Of a DNA stretch of 64,000 bases, positions 16,994-25,578 are shown piece by piece. The position numbers and the translations under genes were made by a program. The notes under the pieces were generated by a model. It worked only from the letters and a program-made list of their open reading frames with translations. It did not search any database and was not told the origin of the DNA. Numbering within the stretch: position 1 is the stretch's first letter; each line of letters begins with the position of its first letter. Source of the stretch: Propionibacteriaceae bacterium UBA6122 (GTDB taxonomy: Bacteria; Actinomycetota; Actinomycetes; Propionibacteriales; Propionibacteriaceae); contig DIVW01000040.1 of assembly GCA_002428365.1 (NCBI GenBank), positions 62,560 to 126,559 of the forward strand, written 5' to 3'.

Positions 16994-18217
16994 TCAGTAG
17001 CGCGGCAGCTCGGGGTCGACCTCGTCTATCCAGGCCAGGACGCCACCCGCCAGGTGGGCGACGTCGGGATAGCCAGCAGCCAGCAGGCTCAGTGCGGCCT
17101 GCTCGGAACGCACCCCACTGCGGCAATACAGCACAATCGGCTGTTCGCGCGAGATAGCGCCCAGGCCACTGCCGTCCAGGATTGAGGCCAACCGAACTGC
17201 AGCAGCGCCCGGAATCGCCACGATGGCCCGCTCCCCAGGCTCACGCACGTCCACCAGTAGCCACTTGCTGCCGCCAGCCTCGCGCTCAGCTAGCCGGTCC
17301 TTGAGTTCGAGCGCGGTCAGGGTGGCAACCGCCACCTTCGGCTTGGCTGCTTGGCCACCACCGATCTCACAATGGTCGAGATAGTCCGCACTCTCCTTGG
17401 CAGTCGGCAGCCGCGTGACTCCCCCGACCAGCGGGACTTCTGACCAACGCGCCGCCAGCCCGTCCAGCATGAGGACGCGCCCCAGCAGCACCGCACCGGA
17501 TCCAGTGATGAGCTTGACGGCTTCGGTCGCCATCACCGCACCCACCTGGCCGCACAACGCGCCAAGCACGCCGCCTTCGGCGCAGGAAGGGACGCTGCCA
17601 GCAGGGGGTGGGGTCGGGAACAGATCACGTAGTTGGACGGCCGCCGCACCACTTCCGGCAGGGGGGTGACCCCAAAAGACCGAGACCTGGGCGTCGAACT
17701 GGTAGATCGAGCCCCAAACCAGCGGCAATCCCAGGCGGACGCACGAATCATTGATCAGGTAGCGCGTGGGAAAGTTGTCGGTCCCGTCAATCACCAGGTC
17801 ATAGCCAGCAAATACCTCATCAACGTTGGCTTCGCTCAGCCGAACCGGGTGCACCACCACATCCGAATCAGGGTCGATCCGCCGAACGCCTTCGCGGGCA
17901 CTGTCCACCTTCGGACGCCCCACATCTGCCCGGCCATGAACGATCTGGCGCTGCAGGTTGGATTCGTCCACGCTGTCGCCATCAACGATTCCGAGGCGAC
18001 CAACTCCGGCGGCGGCCAGATAGAGCAGCACTGGGCTGCCCAGCCCACCGGCACCAACCACACAAACCCGGGCGTTGCGTAGGCGGCGTTGGCCAGCCTC
18101 GCCGATCTGCGGCATCAGGAGATGCCGCGAGTACTTTCGAATCTCCGCCGGCGTCAGCGGCGGCCCCATCTCCACGAGCGGCGCCAGCGGCCGCTGATCC
18201 TTCACCATGGTTGACAC
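16994..18217 (-). CDS. moeB: MoeB/MoeZ adenylyltransferase with rhodanese domain
   Basis: The 407-aa protein has a ThiF/E1-like domain (YSRHLLMPQIG; nucleotide loop GAGGLGSPVLLYLAAAGVG; DGTDNFPTRYL) and a C-terminal rhodanese domain from about residue 300, with the active-site loop YCRSGVRSEQA. Such MoeZ-type proteins activate the MoaD C-terminus and load sulfur from a persulfide. GTG at 18217 and ATG at 18208 are both possible starts. It lies between mop and moeA. A second ThiF-only copy occurs at 31449. Confidence 0.93.
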   Translation of the reverse strand: MSTMVKDQRPLAPLVEMGPPLTPAEIRKYSRHLLMPQIGEAGQRRLRNARVCVVGAGGLGSPVLLYLAAAGVGRLGIVDGDSVDESNLQRQIVHGRADVGRPKVDSAREGVRRIDPDSDVVVHPVRLSEANVDEVFAGYDLVIDGTDNFPTRYLINDSCVRLGLPLVWGSIYQFDAQVSVFWGHPPAGSGAAAVQLRDLFPTPPPAGSVPSCAEGGVLGALCGQVGAVMATEAVKLITGSGAVLLGRVLMLDGLAARWSEVPLVGGVTRLPTAKESADYLDHCEIGGGQAAKPKVAVATLTALELKDRLAEREAGGSKWLLVDVREPGERAIVAIPGAAAVRLASILDGSGLGAISREQPIVLYCRSGVRSEQAALSLLAAGYPDVAHLAGGVLAWIDEVDPELPRY

Positions 18218-18261
18218 CCAGCGCTACGCCGCGGCCAGAAGGGCCGCGGCATAGGAGTGGA

Positions 18262-18471
18262 TCACTCCACCGCGATGGTGACCTCGGAGGCCTTCACCAA
18301 GACGATGACTGCCGTGCCTACGGCCAGGCCAAGTTCCTTGGCGGCTTCCAGAGTGATCGACGAAGTAACCGACTGGCCGCCCGCCAAGGCGACCTTGATG
18401 ATTGCCGTGACCTGTCCCTCCTGGATCGCGGTGACCGTCCCCGGCAACTGATTGCGTGTCGATAGGCGCAT
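18262..18471 (-). CDS. mop: Molbindin (Mop-domain oxyanion-binding protein)
   Basis: This 69-aa single Mop domain (MRLSTRNQLPGTVTAIQEG, then GQSVTSSITLEAAKELGL) binds molybdate or tungstate in a hexameric assembly and buffers the oxyanion. AAGGAG lies before the ATG. It is the first gene of the cofactor part of the long minus-strand run, 122 bp after the hydrogenase large subunit. Confidence 0.92.
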   Translation of the reverse strand: MRLSTRNQLPGTVTAIQEGQVTAIIKVALAGGQSVTSSITLEAAKELGLAVGTAVIVLVKASEVTIAVE

Positions 18472-18507
18472 TTCGTACTCCTTTGTTCGAAGTCATGCCA
18501 GCTTGCG

Positions 18508-18527
18508 CTCCAGCGTCATCGCTGGAG
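18508..18527 (-). promoter_or_regulatory. Perfect 8-bp hairpin between echE and mop
   Basis: CTCCAGCG and CGCTGGAG form a perfect stem with a four-base loop in the 122-bp gap between the hydrogenase operon and mop. No T-run follows, so it may be a partial terminator or RNA-processing signal that sets the ratio of hydrogenase to cofactor-gene transcripts. Confidence 0.45.
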
Positions 18528-18593
18528 TGCCTCTACGCCACAGTACGTCTCCACTAGGGGTTTCGCTGCATGCGCAAAAGATCATCTCCTCGC

Positions 18594-19667
18594 CTACCGG
18601 TCAGTGCAGGAGTAGCAGGGATCGATCGAGGCCTGAATCAGTGCCAGGTCGGAGAGCCCCTGACCCAGAGCCATCACTCGCGCCGTCGGCATGTTGGCGA
18701 AGGTCGGCGTCCGGACTCGCACCCTGGCCGGCATGTCGGTGCCGTTGGAGGCCATGTAGTAGATCACTTCACCACGAGGGGCCTCGATGCGCACACAGGC
18801 TTCGCCTTCGGGAACGGTCGGGAACAGGCCGCCCGCAATCGGGCCGACCGGCATCATCTCGATCGCCTGCTCGATGAGTTTGCAGCTCTCCAAGATCTCC
18901 AAGGCGCGAATGACGATGCGAGCAAACACGTCGCCTTCCTGGCGCACCGGCACGTCGAAGCTCAGCTGATCGTAAGCCTCGTAGGGGGCCGACTTTCGAA
19001 GGTCGATGTCGATGCCGGACGCCCGCGCCATCGGACCCACCGCACCGTAGGCGATTGCGTCCTCGCGGGTAAGAATGCCAACACCGGCGCAGCGCGCTCG
19101 CACCGTTGGGTCAGTGGTCAGCACTGGAATCAGCTGCTTGGTAGTCACGTCCGCGATCGTGCGGATGGCGGCCAGAACACTGGCCGGATCAGTGATGTCC
19201 CGATTGACCCCGCCGGGACGGTTCATCGCGTAGTTCACTCGGTTGCCCGAGATCCCTTCGAGCACATCCATCACCTGCTCGCGCAGCGAGAAGCAGGTCA
19301 TGAACAGCGTCTCGAAGCCGATCAGGTTGCAGGCGACCCCGGCCCACAACAGATGGCTGTGCAGGCGTTCGGCTTCGGCCATCACTACCCGGATGTACTT
19401 GGCGCGTTCGGGCACCTCAATCGCACCGATACTCTCCACCGCCCGGCAAAACATCATGGTGTGGACGTTGCTGCAGATGCCACAGACCCGTTCCAGCAGG
19501 GCGATGCCTTGGGTGTAGTTCTTGCGCTCGGCGAGCCATTCGATACCGCGGAAATTGAACCCGACGGTGATTTCGGCATCGGTGATCGTCTCGCCGGTGC
19601 AGGTGACCTCGATCTTGTAGGGCTCTTCCAGGGCCGGATGGAACGGACCCAGGGGGATCTTGCTCAT
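18594..19667 (-). CDS. echE: Group 4 [NiFe] hydrogenase large subunit (EchE/NuoD-like)
   Basis: The 357-aa protein is NuoD-like, but unlike respiratory complex I it keeps both nickel-binding motifs. C62-G-I-C65 lies in ERVCGICSNVHT, and C351-Y-S-C354 in DPCYSCTDR at the extreme C-terminus. These four Cys bind the Ni-Fe centre, so it should be a real hydrogenase subunit. The chain ends three residues after the last Cys, so no cleavable maturation tail is visible. The start overlaps echD as ATGA. Proton reduction with reduced ferredoxin is the expected reaction of this class; physiological direction is inferred. Confidence 0.92.
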   Translation of the reverse strand: MSKIPLGPFHPALEEPYKIEVTCTGETITDAEITVGFNFRGIEWLAERKNYTQGIALLERVCGICSNVHTMMFCRAVESIGAIEVPERAKYIRVVMAEAERLHSHLLWAGVACNLIGFETLFMTCFSLREQVMDVLEGISGNRVNYAMNRPGGVNRDITDPASVLAAIRTIADVTTKQLIPVLTTDPTVRARCAGVGILTREDAIAYGAVGPMARASGIDIDLRKSAPYEAYDQLSFDVPVRQEGDVFARIVIRALEILESCKLIEQAIEMMPVGPIAGGLFPTVPEGEACVRIEAPRGEVIYYMASNGTDMPARVRVRTPTFANMPTARVMALGQGLSDLALIQASIDPCYSCTDR

Positions 19668-20134
19668 CGGGACTCACCGTCCTTTGTCGCGAGGGTGGTG
19701 CGGGAGGTTTCGGCGGGGTCGGTCTGATGACCGACATCGCTGGTGCGGCTGAACAAGCCCGGAGCGTCGGTGTCGCGCAACATCAACGGCGCTGTGGTTT
19801 CGCGGCCGACGAACTCGGTGGCGTAGTAGTCACGGATCTCCCGCTCGATCCAATCAGCTGCGGGAAGGATGTCGGCGATCGTCGCCAGCCGCCCGTCGGT
19901 GGCGGTGGTTTCTACGTTCAGCAGGTAGGCGCCGACGTCCCAGTGGTAGATGACGCGCAGACTGCCATCAGCCGCCGGGGTTCCGGTCATGGTCGCTAGC
20001 CGCACCTCCCGGGACCGCATCAGCCTTGCCATGGCGCGAACATCCACCTCGGGCCACACCAGCCAGTAGCCGTCGCGGCGCAACTCGTAGGCGCCCTGCG
20101 GGTTGAGCTCCAACAACAGCGCATTAACGTCCAT
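19664..20134 (-). CDS. echD: Hydrogenase NuoC-like subunit (EchD-like)
   Basis: This 156-aa protein resembles the 30-kDa NuoC family (IYHWDVGAYLLNVETTATDG, then the EREIRDYYATEFVG motif in place of the classical RE-DLYGI). It links the large subunit to the membrane arm in Ech/MBH complexes. The ATG at 20134 with AGAGG upstream is preferred; it overlaps the echF stop by 11 bp. The tail after residue 135 is polar and variable. Confidence 0.85.
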   Translation of the reverse strand: MDVNALLLELNPQGAYELRRDGYWLVWPEVDVRAMARLMRSREVRLATMTGTPAADGSLRVIYHWDVGAYLLNVETTATDGRLATIADILPAADWIEREIRDYYATEFVGRETTAPLMLRDTDAPGLFSRTSDVGHQTDPAETSRTTLATKDGESR

Positions 20135-20660
20135 GAATCTGCCTCTCAGTGCTGTCCGGACCACCAAATGCCTTCTTCATCGCCGCCACCGACGACTTCT
20201 GGCGACAATCCCCGCACAGCCGGGCCCGGTGGCGCAGCTCATCTGCGGCACCAGGAAGGGCCAACTGCAACAGCGCCTCGCTGTAGGGCATTGCCGGTCG
20301 GCCACATTCGCTGCACGCAGGGTAGGTCACGGTGATGGTCAGGGCCTGGTCACCAGGAAGCGCGCAGGCGGACCCACGATCGGCAGCCTGGGTTAGCGCA
20401 TCAACAGGGCAATGCTCCACGCAGGAGCCACAGAAGGTGCAGGCGGCCGGATCGTAAGTCCAGGTGCAGTCGGCCTCCAGCGGCACCACCTGGATGGCCG
20501 CTGAGACACAGACCTGCGCGCAGATCCCACAAGTGACACAGAGGTCAGGGTCCATGGTCACGTGCCCACGGAAGACGCCAGTGGGTGCCTCACGATTTGG
20601 GAAGCGCTGAGTGGTCGGACGGTGCAGCAAGTTGGCGATGGCCAGATTGAAGATGTTCAT
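20124..20660 (-). CDS. echF: Hydrogenase 2x[4Fe-4S] ferredoxin subunit with extra C-terminal Cys pairs (EchF/NuoI-like)
   Basis: This 178-aa protein has two classical cluster motifs, C41-x2-C44-x2-C47-x3-C51 and C74-x2-C77-x2-C80-x3-C84P, as in NuoI/EchF. It passes electrons from reduced ferredoxin or AorA toward the small subunit. It also carries two CxxC pairs (C116/C119 and C149/C152) in a C-terminal domain resembling a zinc ribbon, beyond the usual subunit. The ATG at 20660 with GGGAG upstream is chosen; it lies 13 bp after echB. Confidence 0.9.
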   Translation of the reverse strand: MNIFNLAIANLLHRPTTQRFPNREAPTGVFRGHVTMDPDLCVTCGICAQVCVSAAIQVVPLEADCTWTYDPAACTFCGSCVEHCPVDALTQAADRGSACALPGDQALTITVTYPACSECGRPAMPYSEALLQLALPGAADELRHRARLCGDCRQKSSVAAMKKAFGGPDSTERQIHGR

Positions 20661-20673
20661 GATGGGTGGCTCC

Positions 20674-21579
20674 CTAGATTCCGGCGAGGGCAAGGCCGAG
20701 TGCGGACAGAGCGAGCAAGAACCCCCACAGCCAGAACCAGCGAGCTGTCTGAGCGAGCTTGAGCCGGGCAGTCGAGGCCGCCGCGACTGAGAGCACCACG
20801 ACCACCGCCAAGGAAACGCCGACGAAGATCAGGACTCGCCAGAGGTCGGCCACGCCAACCATCGGCACGCTGAGGAGGGCGAACAACCCGGTCAACGCCA
20901 CCCACTCAAAGGAATGCGCCAACTCCCACAAGGCCAGCCGCGGCCCGTCATATTCGGTGGTTGCCCCGGCGTAGATCTCCTGCTCGGCGCTGGAAATGGA
21001 GAACGGATTGAGGTGCAGCTTGGCCGGGAGGCAGAGCAGAATCGCCGCCATTGCCAACAGGCGCACGTGCCAGGGCGCTGTGGTTGCCAGCAAGCCGATC
21101 GACAGGTCACTGTTCCAGGCCAAGGCGATCAAGGCGGTTAGGAACGGCAGGTTGTAGGCCGCGGTCATCACGGCTTCTCGTGAGGCACCCAAGCCACCCC
21201 ACAGCGAGCGCGAGGCGAAACCGCCAAGCACGGCCAACAGCGGGCCGACCTCGATGAGCGAGACCAGCAGGATCACGTCACCGGAGAACCCGATCCCGGT
21301 GGAGAGCACCGGCAGGATCGCCACCGCCCCCAGGGTTGCCACCACTGACACCGCCGGCAGGGCGGTCATGATGAACCCCTGCAGTGGCGGCCGTGGGATC
21401 GGCTTCTTACCCAGGAGCTTCACAAAATCGAAGAAGGGCTGATAGAACGGCGGCCCGATCCGCCCTTGTAGGCGGGCGTTGATCTTTCGCTGCAGCCACT
21501 CCATGAAGAAGCCCGCCACAAAGGCGTACAGCAACCCGGGGAAGACCAGTAGTTGAATGGCTCCAAATGAGGCCGTCAT
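20674..21579 (-). CDS. echB: Hydrogenase membrane subunit (EchB/NuoH-like)
   Basis: This 301-aa protein has about eight membrane helices and the NuoH signatures ERKINARLQGRIGPP (here EWLQRKINARLQGRIGPPFY) and QPFFDFVKLLGKK. The conserved acidic loop is near AEQEIYAGATTEYDGPRLALWELAH. NuoH/EchB anchors the soluble module and couples redox change to ion movement. The start overlaps the echC stop; GTG at 21582 and ATG at 21579 are adjacent alternatives. Confidence 0.92.
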   Translation of the reverse strand: MTASFGAIQLLVFPGLLYAFVAGFFMEWLQRKINARLQGRIGPPFYQPFFDFVKLLGKKPIPRPPLQGFIMTALPAVSVVATLGAVAILPVLSTGIGFSGDVILLVSLIEVGPLLAVLGGFASRSLWGGLGASREAVMTAAYNLPFLTALIALAWNSDLSIGLLATTAPWHVRLLAMAAILLCLPAKLHLNPFSISSAEQEIYAGATTEYDGPRLALWELAHSFEWVALTGLFALLSVPMVGVADLWRVLIFVGVSLAVVVVLSVAAASTARLKLAQTARWFWLWGFLLALSALGLALAGI

Positions 21580-22076
21580 CACGCCTCCGAATCGGCAGAG
21601 TCAGCGATGCTCGGCTGCGCGGCGCTGTGGACCGGACGCGGCTTGTCGCCGGCCAGGATCGCCGCGGCCTCGGCCAGACCGGCGATGATCGCGTCCGGGC
21701 GTGGCGGGCAGCCCGGCACATAGACGTCAACCGGCAGGACGCGGTCGAGCGGGCCGACGATCGTCGGGCTGCCTGCGAACACATTGCAGGTTGCCGGGCA
21801 CGAGCCCAGCGCCACGACCACCTTCGGATCGGGCACCTGGCCGTAGACCGTCTCCAAGGCCTCGCAGGTGGTGCGGGTTACCGGACCCGAGACCACAATG
21901 ATGTCAGCGTGGCGAGGGCTCCCCTCGTGATGAATGCCCAACTGCTCGGCGTCATATCGCGGGGTCAAGCAGGTCATGAACTCGATGTCGCAGCCGTTGC
22001 AGCTACCGGCATTGGCGTGGAACACCCAAGGCGACTTCCGCCGGGCGGTATTCATCAGCGACGTGAAGATGTTCAT
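21579..22076 (-). CDS. echC: [NiFe] hydrogenase small subunit (EchC/NuoB-like)
   Basis: This 165-aa NuoB-like protein carries the four ligands of the proximal [4Fe-4S] cluster: C26 and C29 in SCNGCDIE, C93 in GSCPATC and C123 in PGCPPRP. It receives electrons from EchF and hands them to the NiFe site in EchE. The ATG at 22076 overlaps the echA stop (ATGA); a TTG upstream is less likely. The C-terminal 25 residues are polar and probably unstructured. Confidence 0.92.
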   Translation of the reverse strand: MNIFTSLMNTARRKSPWVFHANAGSCNGCDIEFMTCLTPRYDAEQLGIHHEGSPRHADIIVVSGPVTRTTCEALETVYGQVPDPKVVVALGSCPATCNVFAGSPTIVGPLDRVLPVDVYVPGCPPRPDAIIAGLAEAAAILAGDKPRPVHSAAQPSIADSADSEA

Positions 22077-25000
22077 CGCAGGGTCCAATCCTGGAGCAGG
22101 CCGGGGAACAGGCCAGTGGTCAGCACCGCGGCGAACAGCACCACAATGGCGATCATCAGCAGGCGGGGTTCGCTCGCCCAGATCGAGACCGCTGGACGTT
22201 GGTCAGGTGGCAGGGGCAGCTCGTCAGGTCTTCCGCCCCACCAAACCAACGCCACCACCCGCACGTAGGCGAGGATCGAAAGAATGGTGGCCACGATCAG
22301 CAACGCCAGGAACGGCCAGGCCGCGTCCAAGGCGGTCGCGTATACCCGCCAGTGCCCAGCAAAGCCGGGGGTGAAAGGCACACCCAGAGTGGCCAGTGCG
22401 CCAAGCAGGAATCCGGCCGAAGCCAAAGGATGTTTGCGGGCCAGGCCCCGCGCGGAGAGCAGCAGCGGCTTTCCCTCACGTTCGGCCCCGGCCACCGCTG
22501 AGAACAGCAGGGCTTTGGACAGTGCGTCGGCTGCCGCACCGGCGGCGGCACCGGCGAGTCCCACCGGACCGCCCAGGGCGATGCCGAGCACCAGGAATCC
22601 GGCTCCAGTGATAGTTGAAAAGGCCAACATGCGCTTGACGTCGCGCTGAGCCAGCGCCAGCACCGCACCACCGATGGCGGAGAGCAGAGCCAGGGTCACC
22701 CATGGCCAACTCGGGTCAAACAGCCAGGCCGCCTGTTGGCGTAGCCCGATCAGCTCGGCGAAAGCCGCGACATCAACGACCGCGACCACCAGCCCCACCA
22801 GAGCGGCCGGAGTGCCCTGGGCCATCGCGGGCAACCAGAGGTAGGCCGGAACCAGCGCCAGCTTGATCGCGAAACCGACGAGTAGCAGGGCCAGCACCAC
22901 CCCGGCAGGGGCGGCGTCCATCGCCAAGCTGGCACCGATGAGCGTGACCGATGACAGCACCGCCGCGGCCAGGTAGGCAAAGTAGGCCCGCCGATCCACG
23001 CCGCTGAGCACCAGCAGCAGGACCGCGGCAAAGGCCGCACCTTCCAGGAGCAGCAGCCGGGGCAGCTCGGCGGTGGTCAACAATCCGCCGATCACCAGCA
23101 GTGCGGTCACGCCAGCCAGCCAGGCCCGTGGCCGCGTGTCGGCGGTGGTGAGCAGCACCAGGACCAACGCGACCGCGGCGACCGCGATGGCTGCGACCAA
23201 TGGCCAGCCAATCCCGATTTCCACCGCTGCCTCAGGCACTCGAACCACACCAGCGGACAGACCCGCGATCAAGCCAATCAGAACCGAGATGGTCGCCACT
23301 GCCACCACTGCCCGGCGTTCCAACCATTCGCTGGCCCGACCAAACACGGCAGCAACCCGCAGGGTGAAGTGCCAGATCCCCAACAGATAGCGGTCCGGGT
23401 CACCCCAGGTGTAGAACGGAGCGAGGCCGGTGGCGATCGGCTCGGAGAAGTCACTGGCGCGGAGACCCCCGTCAGGTGCGAGCGGCTCGCCACCGGTGAA
23501 CGCCGAGCCGGACGAGGCAAGATTCGAGCCCAAACCGACTGGGCCGAGGGCGGCGGGCGCAGGACCGACTGAGACCAGCTCCCGAGGCGCCCAGGCCACT
23601 GCGGCACCGGCGGTTGCGGGCATCTTCGCGCGCTTGGAGTAGTACCGGTAGGCGCCAACTCCGATAACCACCGACAACAGGGCCAAACCGAGCCCACTGG
23701 CCAGGAAGGTCCCGCCCGCGGCAGAGAAGCCGAACCAGCCCACACCCAGATTCCCGGTTAGCCCCATAGCGATCAAGGCCGGGTCGATCAGGTAATCCAG
23801 CGCCAGTTGCGGGGCGATACCGAGCACGATGCAGCCGACGGCCAGGATTCCCGATCCGATGAGCATCAGGCGCGGCGATTCGTGGGCCTTCGCGCTGGCT
23901 TCACCGTCGGTGCCGAAGAACATCACCGAGGTGGCCTTCATGAAGGAGAACATCGTCAAGATACTGACGATCCAGGCAATCAGCGCGGGCACCGCGAAGC
24001 CGGCATCGAGCGCGGCGACGTAGAGCAACCACTTGCTGACGAAGCCGTTGAACAGCGGGACGCCAGCGATGCTGGCCGCCGAGATCAGCCACAACACGGT
24101 GGTCTTTGGCATCCGGCGACCCAGGCCACCAAGCTTGTCCATGTCCCGCGTTCCGGTGGCGTGTTGCACGGCGCCAGCGCCGAGGAACAGGCCGCCCTTG
24201 AACAGGCCGTGGTTGAACGTATGCAGCAGGGCCGCAGCAACGCCGAGCGGCGTCCCCAGACCAAGACCGACCATCATGTAGCCGATCTGACTCACGGTGT
24301 GGAAGGCCAGTAGGCGTTTCGCATCGTGTTGGACCATCGCGAACAACACTCCGACAACCATCGTTATGGTTCCCAGCCAGACGACTGTCATCTGCCAGGA
24401 CGCTGGCCACGGAGCGAAAGAGTGCATCCGGGCGACGAGGTAGACGCCAGCCTTCACATAGACGGCTGCGTGCAGCAGCGCGCTGACCGGAGTCGGTGCG
24501 GCCATCGCGAACGGAATCCAGGTATGCAGCGGGAACTGCACCGACTTGGCAATCGCCGAAACGAGCATCAGTGCGAAGATCCCGGTGGTGAAGGCGCCGG
24601 TCATGCGAGGATCGGTCCACAGCGTCGTGCCGGTCCGGGCGAAGATGATCAAGATCGCGGCCAGCAGCGCGTAGCCCGCCAGGTGGGTGATCACCAGCAC
24701 CTTGCGCGCCCCATAGGCGGCTTCCTTGTCGGTGTACCAGAAGCTCACCAACAGGAAAGAGCACAGCCCGACGATCTCCCAGGCGGCGTACAGCAGCAAT
24801 AGGTCAGCTGCGAAGACCAGCACGACCAGGCCCGCGACGAAGACCTGCATGATGATGTAGAAGCGAGTCGCGGCCACATCGTGAGCCATATACGCCACGG
24901 AATACAGCAGGATGGCTGCCCCGATGACGGTGCCCATGAAGGCGAACAGTATTGAAAGCCCGTCGACGTGGAAGGTCAACGAGATCGGGCCATCCCATTG

Positions 25001-25198
25001 CCCCAAACGCAGATCAAGCACCTGCCCGGCGAAGATCGTCGGCCAGACGGCGATCACCGAGACGGCCGAAGCAGTGGTCACCGCGACCGCCAGCCAGCCC
25101 TTGCCCGTTCCAGAGAGCAGGCGCGAGGCGAGCACCTGCAGGACGACACCGGCCAGCAGGATGGCGATCGGGACGACTACAAGCTCGTTCATGGGCAT
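22073..25198 (-). CDS. echA: Fused double antiporter-like hydrogenase subunit (EchA/NuoL-like plus second NuoM/N-like module)
   Basis: The 1041-aa membrane protein has two ion-translocating modules. The first, about residues 1-480, is clearly NuoL/EchA/MrpA-like: AWEIVGLCSF supplies the helix-5 Glu, AKSVQFPLHTWIPFAMAAPTPVSALLHAA the helix-7 Lys region, and NHGLFKGGLFLGAG the helix-8 Lys. A 170-residue linker includes a polar stretch. The second module, about 650-1041, repeats the pattern with AIKLALVPAYLWLPA, DALSKALLFSAVAG and RDVKRMLAFSTITGAGF. The usual EchA is about 600-650 aa. Two modules imply more ions moved per electron pair, by inference. Confidence 0.88.
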   Translation of the reverse strand: MPMNELVVVPIAILLAGVVLQVLASRLLSGTGKGWLAVAVTTASAVSVIAVWPTIFAGQVLDLRLGQWDGPISLTFHVDGLSILFAFMGTVIGAAILLYSVAYMAHDVAATRFYIIMQVFVAGLVVLVFAADLLLLYAAWEIVGLCSFLLVSFWYTDKEAAYGARKVLVITHLAGYALLAAILIIFARTGTTLWTDPRMTGAFTTGIFALMLVSAIAKSVQFPLHTWIPFAMAAPTPVSALLHAAVYVKAGVYLVARMHSFAPWPASWQMTVVWLGTITMVVGVLFAMVQHDAKRLLAFHTVSQIGYMMVGLGLGTPLGVAAALLHTFNHGLFKGGLFLGAGAVQHATGTRDMDKLGGLGRRMPKTTVLWLISAASIAGVPLFNGFVSKWLLYVAALDAGFAVPALIAWIVSILTMFSFMKATSVMFFGTDGEASAKAHESPRLMLIGSGILAVGCIVLGIAPQLALDYLIDPALIAMGLTGNLGVGWFGFSAAGGTFLASGLGLALLSVVIGVGAYRYYSKRAKMPATAGAAVAWAPRELVSVGPAPAALGPVGLGSNLASSGSAFTGGEPLAPDGGLRASDFSEPIATGLAPFYTWGDPDRYLLGIWHFTLRVAAVFGRASEWLERRAVVAVATISVLIGLIAGLSAGVVRVPEAAVEIGIGWPLVAAIAVAAVALVLVLLTTADTRPRAWLAGVTALLVIGGLLTTAELPRLLLLEGAAFAAVLLLVLSGVDRRAYFAYLAAAVLSSVTLIGASLAMDAAPAGVVLALLLVGFAIKLALVPAYLWLPAMAQGTPAALVGLVVAVVDVAAFAELIGLRQQAAWLFDPSWPWVTLALLSAIGGAVLALAQRDVKRMLAFSTITGAGFLVLGIALGGPVGLAGAAAGAAADALSKALLFSAVAGAEREGKPLLLSARGLARKHPLASAGFLLGALATLGVPFTPGFAGHWRVYATALDAAWPFLALLIVATILSILAYVRVVALVWWGGRPDELPLPPDQRPAVSIWASEPRLLMIAIVVLFAAVLTTGLFPGLLQDWTLR

Positions 25199-25220
25199 TT
25201 GGTTGAAATCCCTTTCGTAA

Positions 25221-25493
25221 TCATCCGCCAGCCACCATTGGGAAGACGGACACTTCGTCGTCAGGGCTCACCGGCGTGGCAAGCCCACCGGTGATCCGCA
25301 CGTTTCGTCCATTTACCAGGAGGATCATCACAGAACTCAGCTCGCCATTTTCAAAGACCGCGGCGCGAAAAGCCGCCCCGTAGCGAACCGAGAGAAGTTC
25401 CAGCAGTTCAGCGATATTCGTTGGAGCGTCGGTCAGTACCAAGGAGTTCTCTTTGGTCAAGTCGCGAAAAGTCGCGAAGTATTTGATTAGCAC
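25221..25493 (-). CDS. MoaD/ThiS-like sulfur carrier linked to the aldehyde oxidoreductase
   Basis: This 90-aa ubiquitin-fold protein begins at a GTG at 25493 after GGAGGG and ends in VAGG, so it can be thiocarboxylated. Upstream residues of the open frame show no similarity. MoaD-like genes sit beside tungsten aldehyde oxidoreductase genes in other bacteria (for example aorD of Aromatoleum). It is separate from the MoaD at 14949 and may serve a tungstopterin-specific synthase, activated by the ThiF-type MoeB at 31449. Confidence 0.88.
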   Translation of the reverse strand: MLIKYFATFRDLTKENSLVLTDAPTNIAELLELLSVRYGAAFRAAVFENGELSSVMILLVNGRNVRITGGLATPVSPDDEVSVFPMVAGG

Positions 25494-25578
25494 TGCCCGC
25501 CCTCCATCTGTTTCAAGGCCAGGGTTGGCCGCCCGGTCCCACACCGGACGGCCAACCCTGCCGCCGTGCGCCCCCTCG

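Noticed and set aside
18570..19727. Plus-strand open frame opposite the hydrogenase large subunit
   Set aside because: Antisense shadow; the minus strand has both NiFe motifs.
18594..25198. Reading the cluster as respiratory complex I
   Set aside because: Only six subunits are present, no NuoE/F/G, and the large subunit keeps both nickel-binding CxxC pairs, which complex I lacks.
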